Position numbers and translations under genes: made by a program. The notes beneath the pieces are model-generated. The model was not told the DNA's origin. It did not search any database and saw only the letters and a program-made list of their open reading frames with translations. Of a stretch of DNA of 64,000 bases, positions 21,750 through 31,590 are shown in pieces; within the stretch, counting starts at the first letter, position 1; each line of letters opens with the position of its first letter. The stretch is from contig OY856186.1 in assembly GCA_963693315.1 (NCBI GenBank), forward strand, positions 305,799,879 to 305,863,878, in the 5' to 3' direction. Origin of the DNA: Diogma glabrata (Eukaryota; Arthropoda; Insecta; Diptera; Cylindrotomidae).

Positions 21750-23710
21750 TGTAATGGATAGGCTGGGCTAATGTCTGAACCCAGTATATTATAGTCTCAG
21801 ATTTATTGGTTTTCATTTTTTTTTATTCACCTGTACCGCGCGTAATAGTTTCCCATCCATTCACCTTCAATAGCCGTATTTTTATAGTCCCCGTAACCCG
21901 TAGTTCCTTATTTTTCCTAGACCCCATTTAAATTTTCAATAGTTGGACCGACCATATGTGAGAAAACCAAAAGATTTTTGCACTGATTACGCTGGTTTGA
22001 TATGTTAATTAATCTAATATAAGATTGGTTGGTTTTAATTAATTAATAATTATCTTTAAAGATCATCCATATTTTTATTTTACAACACCCTAAAAATGAC
22101 GTGCGCTATGGTTACATTCAATATACTATTAAAGTTTGAATTCTCTAAACATCAACCGTAATTAAACAACTAACTTTTTTTGAACCCTAAGTCGGCTGTG
22201 CGTATTTTTCCAGTCATCAACATTCAACGATTTAATATCTCGTTTTTGTTAAACATTCTATTGTCTTATTTTCTTTCAAAATGATTTTTCCGTTTCACTA
22301 TAATGTGATTCTGGATTATAGTTTTGCATTTGATTCATTTTGAATTCAATGGTGAATGTTGTTGATGTGTCGGAAATATTTTGTGTTACAACCTTGTCGT
22401 TGTGCAATAGTATCAAATAACGAACGGTTTTGTGTAATTTTGAAAAATTCCCAACAATTGAAAACTTGATGGAAATTAATTTCCAAAACACCGTATTCGA
22501 GTTTTTTCGAGACAAAAATTTTTGGCTATATAATACGGCTCTGTCAATTATTAAAACCTCTTAGTTTATTACATTTGCGTGGTGATGGTTATGGTCACAT
22601 AGTCATTCCGTCCGGTTGACTTTTAAAAATCATAGTGCAAGTTATTTGTGAGTTTAAATTTAAAACAAAAAAAAAAATTTTATATGTTGTGTGCCGTTCT
22701 GAATCATACAAAGAAAAAAAAATTAATGAATTTGTAAAATTGTTAACGCAAAAAAAAAATCTTTATATGTTTGTGTTGTGCCCACTATAATAATGTGCCG
22801 TAAAATCAACAAGCAAAAAAATTGCATTAAATCTACGTAGTACAAAATATTATAATCAATATTAAATTTGGTGAGTGCCAATATTTCCATTAGTTGAATT
22901 TGTTTGTATTTAGTATCACTGAGTTAGTCCAATTTAGTCAAAAATTTATATGTGCAAGTTAAAACAAATTGATATGTTTTGTGACGTAACGAAAACTGTA
23001 CGCGCGCTATCATCCTAATGTTAATTATTTTTGACATAAATGTTTTAGTGATAATTAAATGGAATTATTGTGACTAACTATTAAAATATATATTTTTTTG
23101 TGGAATATATTTTGTATCCACGTATTTCTCTTAAAATTTAAGTAGAACAATTGTTATTGAATGTTTCTACTCATCATTTTTCTTCAACAATATTATCAGA
23201 TAACGTTTCTAATCAACGCTTTATCCATCGAAATTCTCCAACGTGACCAGCGTACCAATGGAAGGCTGATGGAATCGGAATAGGAGGTCAGGAATTAATC
23301 GTGGGGTGAGTACACTCAGTTTGTTTTTTTTTATTTTTTTTTAATTAAGGTGGGGGGTGTGAATGGGTGTAAAAGGGCGTGTCAGAGATTGAATCGGGAC
23401 ATGCTAGTCGTCGAATGTGTGGGTGAATGTGTGACGTGTGAGTGTGTGGGCGTCTGAGAGTGAATGTAGGGGTTGGGCGTGGTGATCGTGGATCTGTCGC
23501 CAGAGTCTCCATTTTTCCACTTGTATTTCTTTCCATTTCTGCAGATTTTCGTAAATAGCGTACATTTCTGTATTTGTGCTGAAGTAGCAGGTATTACTCT
23601 ATCAAACCCGCGATGGCTGAGTCTTAGTCGTGATGGCTTTAAACTACTCAAGGTACGCTTCCTGCTATGCCACTCTCATTGGTTCGCCACTGAGAAAGCG
23701 CTTCATTACA
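21750..23710 (+). repeat. 5' LTR of the gypsy element
   Basis: TGTAATGG...CTTCATTACA, 1961 bp. Drives transcription and supplies one end for integrase. It lacks a 12-bp stretch present in the 3' LTR (after GTGGATCT). Small frames inside (for example 22515-22276 minus) are identical in both LTRs and are not genes. Confidence 0.95.
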
Positions 23711-23713
23711 AAT

Positions 23714-23731
23714 TGGCGCCCAACGTGGGGC
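23714..23731 (+). promoter_or_regulatory. Primer-binding site for tRNA-Lys
   Basis: TGGCGCCCAACGTGGGGC begins 3 nt after the 5' LTR. It is complementary to the 3' end of insect tRNA-Lys(CUU) including CCA, the primer used by Drosophila gypsy. This primes minus-strand DNA synthesis. Confidence 0.9.
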
Positions 23732-23907
23732 TCCTCTAAGGGTTTCTACAGTGATGTAGGACCCTGGAGGAGTCCCTCCATGTTTACACAAAATTTGAAA
23801 AATTTTTTTTTGAAAATTTTTTTTCATGTTAATTTTCAAGTTGCACCCAACAATAGTAAGAGACTCTGGCGGCGTGGAAGCAGTTCCCTGCTTCACACGC
23901 GCAGGAG

Positions 23908-23942
23908 CGAAGGAAGTCTGAGATTCCTCAGACTTTCCTTCG
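23908..23942 (+). promoter_or_regulatory. Leader RNA hairpin 1
   Basis: CGAAGGAAGTCTGAG and CTCAGACTTTCCTTCG pair across a 4-nt ATTC loop. It lies 175 nt after the primer site, where packaging or dimerisation signals often occur. The role is inferred. Confidence 0.6.
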
Positions 23943-24262
23943 ATGGGGTTTTGCGTCCCCACGCCTCCAGCTACAACTCTCCTTTTTGTATTTTGATAAC
24001 GCAAGGGTGAGAATGGTTCTTCGGAATCATTCTCAATGGGCTTTACAAACCCACGGACCCTAGTAACGGCTGGGTTTCTTACTGGCACGGGGAATGCCGG
24101 GGGTGACCGGGTGCCAGGATTAGATATTTGTGAAATGGCGTATACGCCTATCACATCCATCCTGGTCATCTGGCCATGCTCTGGGTTCGCTGTGACAGTG
24201 AGATTCTCAGCTGGGCTAACTGCTCCATAACGTTAGAGTCCCCTCCCTGGAGCGTTAGCACC

Positions 24263-24396
24263 CTATGGTCTGAGTTGTCCGGTTCTCGCGAATGATACTG
24301 GGGAACATCTTCTAAAGCAGTTCGATATCAACTGCTGAGGGAAGATGTTCGCCCAGCCTTCATGTCGCGAGTTAATTGGATTAACTCAGATCATAG
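24263..24396 (+). promoter_or_regulatory. Leader RNA hairpin 2, 134 nt
   Basis: Nested stems: CTATGGTCTGAGTT with AACTCAGATCATAG; TCTCGCGA with TCGCGAG; GAACATCTTC with GAAGATGTTC; GCAGTT with AACTGC around a CGATATC tip. Four stacked stems in correct nesting order are unlikely by chance. The function is unknown; it may be packaging, IRES-like or an origin of the leader. Confidence 0.7.
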
Positions 24397-24769
24397 CACC
24401 TCGCCCGTATGTGTTGGTGGTGTGGATCGCAGTTGGCAGGTGTTGATGATCGAATGGTGGTCCAGAGGATTTATCTTCTGGCCATCCCGTCAGCACTTGT
24501 CAGCTGGGTGAGATCCCATCAGCACATACCCCTTCTTATTCCTTTCCCACCCTACCTTTTCCCATCCTTTTACCTCCGCTCTTCTTCCCTTCTCCTTTCT
24601 GATTTCCCATCCTTTAACGTAGCATAATTTTACTTTTCTTTGGTCCCAAACAAACAAAAACATCTTAAAACAACAACAAATAATGAAAGACCGGCGATCA
24701 CCCCTTCCAGCCCCATGTGTGGTGAACTTCCCCCAGGATTGGTCCGTCTGTCCTCCGTCCACAAATAAA

Positions 24770-24945
24770 TAAATAACAAAAAAAAAAAAGGAAAATAAAT
24801 ATTTATTATTGTGTAAATAGCAAATAAATAAATATAATAATAAATAAATAAATAGAATAACCAATAAATAAATATAATAATAAATAAATAAATATTTAAT
24901 AAAGAAATAAATAAGTATTTATTAATTAAATAGTTAATAAATACA
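24770..24945. repeat. AAATA-rich low-complexity tract in the leader
   Basis: Runs of (AAATA)n and (AATAA)n. Similar tracts occur in the pol-less LTR element (57180-57380) and at 62995-63100. The minus-strand frame over it is not a gene. Confidence 0.8.
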
Positions 24946-25383
24946 TAAGACGGCAAAACAGCTGATAATATTGGGAACTAAATTTTTTTTTTCAATATAT
25001 TTTAGATGCCAGCACAAAAAAATAAATATTAAACAAATAGATTATACATCAAGAATACGTATTTAAACCAAATATAGGAATTAATAATATATCAAATAAG
25101 GAAAACGAAGAGTATTCAACTCAAATAAATAAGCATCAAGAATAAGAAAATTATAACGGAAAACCAAAAATTTTATTCACCAATTTAAAGCTAACCTGGA
25201 TAGAAGACTACAATTCGATTAATATTAGGTATAGATTGTTAGATTTAATCTTGTTTGTATATTTTCGTTTAAGGCATGATAGGCTAAGTTTTTTTTGTAT
25301 TTTTGTTAAATTTTGAAACACATTTGCTTGTCGAACCGGTAGGCTTGCCGCTCTCCATATTCTTTTTTTGTTATTCGTTAACT

Positions 25384-25465
25384 TTCGAGTACCGGGAACC
25401 GCTGGATTTGCCCGAAATTGGATCCAGACTTTTTCGATATTTCCACCGCTTTCAATAGTATAGCA
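25384..25465 (+). repeat. Internal repeat of the gypsy element, 5' copy
   Basis: CGAGTACCGGGAACC, TTTGCCCGAAATTGG and CCACCGCTTTCAATAG recur in the same order at 31281-31360, before the 3' LTR. Further partial copies of the last block occur at 25520 (CCACCGTCAGCAATAG) and 25722. Confidence 0.7.
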
Positions 25466-25814
25466 TACGCACTTGCTCTCAATATTTCATTTATTTATTT
25501 TTAATTTTTTTATTGTAATCCACCGTCAGCAATAGCATAGTTTATTGATTTTCTCTTCCCCCTCCACCTTCTCGCAATTGGTCAGATAACGCGCAGCTGT
25601 TTGAGGTTTGAATAACGGAAATTCCATATAGCTCTTTGAATTCTGCTTTAATATATTTGAAGTAAATATTGTAATAAAATAATTTTATTTTTATTAATAA
25701 TTAAATTGTTTATTTGGCTTCAGCGCTCGCATTGATAGTGTATCAATTTTCTTTTCGCTCTCCATATACTTGCCTTTATTGGTCTGGCCCTGTGCGGCGG
25801 TTTGAGTATTCATA

Positions 25815-27378
25815 ATGTCTGCCACTGATAAGATTGACGTTCTGGATAGGTCCAGCTCTTGTGCTGTTTGTCAACACGAAATAGTGCCGGCCGACGTAAA
25901 ACTTCTCACTCGGTGTAACCATCTCTTTCATGACATCTGCCTCAACGACTGGTTGTTGCAGAATCGCACCTGCCCAATTTGTCGAGCCGCTTGTGAGCGT
26001 GCAGAATTACAGAGGTTGCCTCGAGGGATAGATAAAAATAATTATACAATAGTGCCACCCCCCACCGCGACCTGTGACTCGATCTGTTACCGCAGGTTGG
26101 CAACGTCGTTCCAGTACCGGAAATCAGCCCTCGTCCACGCCTTTGGCAAACCGTCTTCCACCATCTCGACTCGCCGATGAAGTGCGAGTGAATATAGCTC
26201 AACGATCTCCCATATATGGTGCCGCTGCAGCGGAAGATCACGGTTTTCAGGAAGCGGTAAATGCACACATCGATCAGGAAATTTCGAGAATTAATCACTC
26301 AATGATGCAATCACGTGCTCCAGCACCGGAAGTGTTGTTACCTCTAGCACCAATTGCAGTATCACCCACCACCCCGCGTCATTCATCGGTTCATTCAAAT
26401 TACACGCCAGTAAATGCGTTTGTGCAAAATAATGTACCAGCACCACCAATGTTCGCTGAACCTCATCCTGCTCTTGCTCCAGCTAGAATGAGAACACATC
26501 TCGATCAGCACTCTACCACAGTTAGAAATTGGAACGTAACGTTCTCAGGCAGACCCGATGGTCTGGATGTTGAAGCATTCATCTTCAGGATAGAGCGGCT
26601 GACAGAGATGTGTTTAAATAACGATTTTACTATTGTCACCCGTTGTCTGTACCTGTTATTCACAGATCGAGCAGCTGATTGGTTCTGGAGATATTTTCGC
26701 CAGAACCGACAGCTTATTTGGACTGACTTATGTCATGCTCTTCGAATAGAATTTCAGGACAGGCAGACGGACGAAGAGGTAAAGGAGCGGATGAGGGCCA
26801 GGAAACAGCGGCCCACTGAATTGTTTGATGAATTCCTACAATCAATTTATCGACTGGCCGATAAACTTCGGGTACCGATGTCGGACGCAGAGTTGTTATC
26901 CTTGATACGCAACAACTTACGATTGGAAATTAGAAGGGAGCTACTATATGTTACCATTTATGGACTGGAACATCTGCGCCAGCTCTGCCGTGATCGTGAA
27001 AAATTATGGGCCGAATCAATAACCAGACCACGAGATTATAATATTAGACCATCTAGACCGGTGTCAGAAGTGGACTTGGATCGTGAATTCTCACAAATTC
27101 AAATTAGCGAAATGCCAACTGAATCACTACCAATTGCATCCAACGAACTCGCGGCAATACAGCCCGCCCCTAATATGAGACGAATAACCAGTTCAACTAT
27201 TTGTTGGAACTGTAAACGACCTGGTCACCGGTGGCACGATTGTCGTGAATCACAGCGTTTGTTTTGTTGGGGATGTGGAAAAGACGATGTGTTATGTCCT
27301 AATTGTGAAAATTGTCAGGGAAACCGAAGGGGGGGCCAGAATCCCAACACCTTTTCTCGCTCCCAAGACCTGTCTTAG
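25815..27378 (+). CDS. RING-H2 finger plus Gag (one frame change)
   Basis: ATG at 25815 opens 121 codons with a perfect RING-H2 finger: C16-x2-C19-x14-C34-x-H36-x2-H39-x2-C42-x10-C53-x2-C56, with W46 where E2 enzymes bind. Such domains act as E3 ubiquitin ligases. Gag follows in the +1 frame: the Gag frame opens after a TAG at 26053, has no ATG until about 26301, and starts PPPRPVTRSV. The natural switch point is the six-C run at 26058-26063, so either one C was gained or a +1 shift occurs. Gag shows the retrotrans_gag core (FSGRPDGLDVEAFIFRIERL, near 26550), then a CCHC knuckle CWNCKRPGHRWHDC and a second CWGC...CPNC pair near 27205-27315. It overlaps pol by 67 nt. Confidence 0.85.
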
Positions 27379-30300
27379 ATTCATCTAAGACCAAATTTAA
27401 TTTGTCTCCTGATCCTTCAAATATTTCATCTACCAATCCCAATAACTTATTAGTACCCGATACACGGTCGAACCTAACCTCAACTTCCAATCTGATAGGA
27501 CACCCGTTGAATACTACTTCAGTTACATTAGTACCCACTCATGATACTGATGTGAAATTATTGAAACGAACACCCGATCATACTGAACCACCTCCATTAT
27601 GGACCAAAATCAAATCGTTCCAACAACGATTGAACGAATACCTGAAAGTACGCTCAAACATATTTGTCGATTCATTATCATCTTTGAAAATTCCATCGCG
27701 CTCTGCGCTCCGTTCTCATATTTATTGGCAACAACGTCATTTGTTTAAAACTAAAACCATTTCCTCTATTGTGAAATTGGACAACGATGTGAGATCTTAT
27801 GCCACAGTGTCAATATTGGGTAAACAACATACTGGACTGTTGGATAGTGGAGCGTCCTTGACTGTAATTGGTGGTGATTTTGCTAAAGAAATCGTACAGA
27901 CTCCAGACCTTCTAACTTATTCGTCTGCCGTAGTTCGTACTGCCGATGGCCAAAGACAGAAGATCTTGGGGTTTGTAAAAACAAAGGTTTCATTTATGAA
28001 CCAAGTCAGAACCCTGGACGTCTTCATTATCCCGTCTTTGACTCAAAATCTATATCTAGGTATAGATTTCTTTAACGCTTTTGGTTTGTTTAACCCGATA
28101 TTTAACCTACCTACATTTTCGACTACGGAGTCAGGAATTTCAGAATTGTCTATGGACAATCAAACACGTCTACAAAACACTATTCAGCTTCTACCATCAT
28201 TTTCAAAAATGGGTCTGGGTCGAACACATTTGTTGGAACACGTTATTGATGTGGGGACTGCAGCTCCCATCAAGCAACGACACTATCCAATATCGCCCGC
28301 CATTGAGAAACTGATGGGAGAAGAACTGGATAGGATGTTGTCTCTGGGTATTATAGAGGTTTCAAACAGCCCATGGTCAAGTCCTGTGGTCTTAATTCGC
28401 AAACCTGGGAAGAATCGTCTTTGTTTGGATAGCCGAAAGGTCAATACCGTCACTAAAAAGGATGCTTACCCCCTTCCACAGATAGATGGAATCTTGAGTC
28501 GTCTGCCACAGAGTAATTTCATTTCCAGTTTGGATCTGAAAGACGCTTTCTGGCAGATACCTCTGGAAAAACACTCCCGAGAGAAAACTGCGTTTACGGT
28601 CCCAGGGCGGCCATTGTACCAGTTCGTAAGAATGCCTTTCGGACTGTGCAATGCGCCGCAAACGATGACTAAATTGATGGACCAAGTAATTCCTCCTCAT
28701 CTCAAGTCGTGCGTCTTCGTATACTTGGATGATCTTCTAATAGTTACAGATACCTTTGAGGCCCATCTTAAACTGTTAGAAGATATCTCCCAGTGTCTTA
28801 GACGTGCGAACTTGACGATAAACGTGGAAAAAAGTAAGTTTCTCTTGCCGGAGGTAAAATATTTGGGATATGTTGTGGGAGGTGGTACGTTGAAAATTGA
28901 TCCTGATAAAACTCTAGCTATTTCTGAATTTCCTACACCGCGTACGTCCAAACAGATTCGACGTTTCCTGGGTATGGCGGGTTATTATCGCCGTTTTATA
29001 TCTGATTTCTCTGCTATGTCCTCTCCAATATCAGATTTGTTGAAGAAAAATTCTAATAAATTCGTATGGACACCCGAAGCTGAAATAGCATTTGTAAACC
29101 TCAAAAATGCTCTCATCTCAGCACCAGTCCTCATAAACCCCGACTATACTAAACCCTTTACTCTCCAGTGCGACGCTAGCAACGACGGTATAGGTTGTGT
29201 ATTAATGCAGTGTGACATGGACGGTATGGAACATCCCATAGCGTACATGTCCAAAAAGCTAAATTCTGCGCAGCGCAATTACTCCACTAGTGAGAAAGAG
29301 TGTCTAGCCGCCGTACTGGGGGTAAAGAAGTTTAGAGCGTATGTCGAGGGTCAGGCCTTTAAGATCATAACTGACCATGCTTCATTAAAATGGTTAATGC
29401 AACAAAAAGACCTTTCTGGTCGATTGGCTCGTTGGAGCTTGAAATTGCAGGGTTACGTCTTTGATATTGAGTACCGAAAAGGAAAATTAAATACTGTTCC
29501 TGACACTCTATCAAGACGTGACTCTGTCGATATCATTTCTGAACTATGTCCAGTGCCTGAATTAGATCTTAATTCCCCTTTCTTCAACACTTCTCGATAT
29601 TTGGAGTTGGTAAATCTGGTTACCGAAGCAGACGGTACATTGCCTGATCTGAAAGTAATTTCTGGTCGGGTTTATAAACGATCGGCTTGTTTGGATCTTG
29701 ACATTCCTTCAGAGGGTGAGGTCTGGAAATTGTGGTTACCTGAGGAATACACTGACGAGTGTATTGCAAGGGCCCACAATCCTCCTACCTCATCTCATGG
29801 AGGTCTAGCAAAAACCTTGTTTAACATTCGAAAATTTTACTATTGGCCTCGTATGTATACCCAGGTTAAATCGTACATCGGAAATTGTAAGACCTGCAAA
29901 GAAATCAAAGCGACTAATGTTCCACTTCGTGCTCCCATGGTTTCTCAGATGAAAACAGAACGAATTGGTCAGCGATTGTATATCGATATTCTTGGCCCTT
30001 ATCCTCGTTCAAAGGCCGGGAATATCGCTATTCTGGTAGTATTAGATCATGTTACTAAATATCCATTTTTATTTCCTTTACGGAAACTAACTGCTGAACC
30101 AATTTGTCATCTATTGGCTACCAATGTCTTTCACGTATTTGGTTGTCCCGAAGTTATTGTGTCCGATAATGGGACGCAGTTTAAGTCTAAACTATTTGAA
30201 GATTTCTTGGCGAAGCACGGAGTGAAACATACACTACTAGCGTTATATTCACCTCAAGCTAACGCTTCGGAACGGGTAAATAGAAGTGTTTTATCTGGTA

Positions 30301-30800
30301 TTCGAGCCTATTTAAAGGAGGAGCATTCTAAATGGGATCTACACTTGAGCGAGATCGCTTGTGCACTACGTTGTTCCCTGCATCAAACACTTAAATGTTC
30401 CCCATATTACGCAATGTTTGGAATACCTATGGTGACTCATGGTTCGTCATATGAACTGCTGAGACGATTGAATAGTCTTCATGATCCAGGTGAAACGATT
30501 CTGCGACCTGATCATCTTAATAAGATTCGAATTCGAATTCTTGATTTAACTGCCGAAGCGTTTGTCAAAAGTGCTGAAAGATACAATTTACGTGCTCGAG
30601 TAACTTTGTTTAAACCAGGTGATACGGTGTTCCGAAGGAACTTTATTTTGAGTGACGCCGGTAAGAAATTATCTGCTAAACTTGCACAGAAGTTTATTGA
30701 GACCAGAGTAATAAGGTTGGTAGGTAGCGCTGCTTACGAACTGGAGGACCTGGTTTCTAAACGTAGAGGTGTTTATCACTCCAAGGACATTCGTGCCTAA
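27312..30800 (+). CDS. pol: Gypsy Pol: protease, RT, RNase H, integrase
   Basis: Intact frame of about 1160 codons; it has no ATG at its head and is probably made by -1 frameshifting from Gag. Counting from 27312: aspartic protease LDSGAS at about residue 178; RT with YLDD at 471-474; RNase H starting CDASNDG near 620; integrase zinc finger H822...C859/C862; integrase core D892 (YIDIL), D952 (SDNGTQF), E987 (ASERVNR), that is D,D-34-E. The C-terminal module ends YELEDL...YHSKDIRA and lacks a clear GPY/F. The order RT-RNaseH-IN is that of Ty3/gypsy. All visible catalytic residues are present. Confidence 0.95.
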   Translation: MSGKPKGGPESQHLFSLPRPVLDSSKTKFNLSPDPSNISSTNPNNLLVPDTRSNLTSTSNLIGHPLNTTSVTLVPTHDTDVKLLKRTPDHTEPPPLWTKIKSFQQRLNEYLKVRSNIFVDSLSSLKIPSRSALRSHIYWQQRHLFKTKTISSIVKLDNDVRSYATVSILGKQHTGLLDSGASLTVIGGDFAKEIVQTPDLLTYSSAVVRTADGQRQKILGFVKTKVSFMNQVRTLDVFIIPSLTQNLYLGIDFFNAFGLFNPIFNLPTFSTTESGISELSMDNQTRLQNTIQLLPSFSKMGLGRTHLLEHVIDVGTAAPIKQRHYPISPAIEKLMGEELDRMLSLGIIEVSNSPWSSPVVLIRKPGKNRLCLDSRKVNTVTKKDAYPLPQIDGILSRLPQSNFISSLDLKDAFWQIPLEKHSREKTAFTVPGRPLYQFVRMPFGLCNAPQTMTKLMDQVIPPHLKSCVFVYLDDLLIVTDTFEAHLKLLEDISQCLRRANLTINVEKSKFLLPEVKYLGYVVGGGTLKIDPDKTLAISEFPTPRTSKQIRRFLGMAGYYRRFISDFSAMSSPISDLLKKNSNKFVWTPEAEIAFVNLKNALISAPVLINPDYTKPFTLQCDASNDGIGCVLMQCDMDGMEHPIAYMSKKLNSAQRNYSTSEKECLAAVLGVKKFRAYVEGQAFKIITDHASLKWLMQQKDLSGRLARWSLKLQGYVFDIEYRKGKLNTVPDTLSRRDSVDIISELCPVPELDLNSPFFNTSRYLELVNLVTEADGTLPDLKVISGRVYKRSACLDLDIPSEGEVWKLWLPEEYTDECIARAHNPPTSSHGGLAKTLFNIRKFYYWPRMYTQVKSYIGNCKTCKEIKATNVPLRAPMVSQMKTERIGQRLYIDILGPYPRSKAGNIAILVVLDHVTKYPFLFPLRKLTAEPICHLLATNVFHVFGCPEVIVSDNGTQFKSKLFEDFLAKHGVKHTLLALYSPQANASERVNRSVLSGIRAYLKEEHSKWDLHLSEIACALRCSLHQTLKCSPYYAMFGIPMVTHGSSYELLRRLNSLHDPGETILRPDHLNKIRIRILDLTAEAFVKSAERYNLRARVTLFKPGDTVFRRNFILSDAGKKLSAKLAQKFIETRVIRLVGSAAYELEDLVSKRRGVYHSKDIRA
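27330..27336 (+). promoter_or_regulatory. Candidate -1 frameshift site GGGGGGC
   Basis: In Gag phase the heptamer reads G GGG GGC, an X XXY YYZ slippery pattern. It lies inside the 67-nt overlap, and pol is in the -1 frame. It would yield a Gag-Pol fusion. I did not find an obvious downstream pseudoknot by eye. Confidence 0.55.
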
Positions 30801-31108
30801 CATCGGCAATAATTTTTTTCTGTCAGTATGATAGTAACTTACGTGCGTGTTTCACCGCCATGGTAAGTCAAGATTATCGACGACCATAAAGTATGAGGGT
30901 AGTTTCATCTTGAATTCACAGTTCAGTGAGTGTGTATCAACTTTGGTGTTCGGGTCTTGGTTCAAATTTTTTTGTGTAGACTATTTGCCAGCGAAAATAC
31001 CGTGATCGATTGTATTGAATGTGGTTCAATTAGTTGCTTTGAACCTATGTGAACAGTTTTTTTTTCTCAGCCTTCAGAGTCACTGGGACGGAAGCGTACA
31101 ACAGTGTG

Positions 31109-31178
31109 GCCCGGCTAGCTCAGTCGGAGAAGTATGAGACTCGTGTTAGTTCAGGTGTGGGTTGCGAGCCTGCATAAC
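31109..31178 (+). other. tRNA-Lys-like sequence inside the gypsy element
   Basis: GCCCGGCTAGCTCAGTCGG followed by ATGAGACTC matches the 5' half of insect tRNA-Lys(CUU) as I know it. The 3' half (TTCAGG, GTGGGTT, GCGAGCC) is degenerate. The A box is intact; the B box carries one extra base. The anticodon loop is altered and the acceptor end is lost, so it is not a working tRNA. It may be a captured primer, a tRNA mimic, or the head of a tRNA-Lys-derived SINE that landed here. Confidence 0.75.
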
Positions 31179-31280
31179 GTAAAAACGAAATTGTGTCGGA
31201 CGTTTCATTAAAGGAGTCGGTCCAATGGTGCTTTTTCTTTTCGATCTGTAGCAGATTGAATAAATTTTTTTTGTGACTTT

Positions 31281-31360
31281 AGAGTCTCGGGAACCCCCAG
31301 ATCTGCCCGAAATTGGGTCTGGAAGAAGTTAGTTATCCACCGCTTGCAATAGAGTAGAAT
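31281..31360 (+). repeat. Internal repeat of the gypsy element, 3' copy
   Basis: Partner of 25384-25465: CGGGAACCCCC, TCTGCCCGAAATTGGGTC, then CCACCGCTTGCAATAG. GCACTTGCTCT, just before the 3' LTR, also recurs at 25474. Confidence 0.7.
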
Positions 31361-31590
31361 ACTGATTTTATCGATACCCCTCCAAAAGTTTTTTTTTTAA
31401 TCATAGATACTTTGTTACTTTGTTTCTGCTAAGACTGGGTTTATAATACCGATCGATTTGATTGCTAATTTGTAGAATCTTGAAGTGCCTCACCATACTA
31501 AGGTGGATGTACAAGGTCTGTTTGCGACCAGTCTAGTCCTCTTTTCAACTTCTTTTTGGTCGTGAGTGCTCTTCCAAAAAGCACTTGCTC

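Larger units (their letters stand above)
30801..31590 (+). other. 3' non-coding region of the gypsy element
   Basis: No env or other ORF. Holds the tRNA-Lys-like sequence and the second copy of the internal repeat. The 15 bases before the 3' LTR are not a classic polypurine tract, which is unusual. Confidence 0.7.

Noticed and set aside
22276..22515. 79-codon minus ORF found twice (also 32117-32356)
   Set aside because: It lies inside the gypsy LTRs; identity reflects LTR duplication, not coding selection.
23382..24230. Overlapping ORFs on both strands in the gypsy LTR end and leader
   Set aside because: Mutually overlapping frames without motifs; the region has LTR, primer-site and RNA-structure features instead.
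24490..24956. Minus-strand ORFs rich in Tyr, Leu and Ile
   Set aside because: Produced by the AAATA-rich tract.
31109..31178. Functional tRNA-Lys gene
   Set aside because: Anticodon altered, B box interrupted and acceptor stem lost; kept only as a tRNA-like sequence.
30801..31590. An env gene after gypsy pol
   Set aside because: No frame of useful length and no signal peptide or transmembrane pattern.
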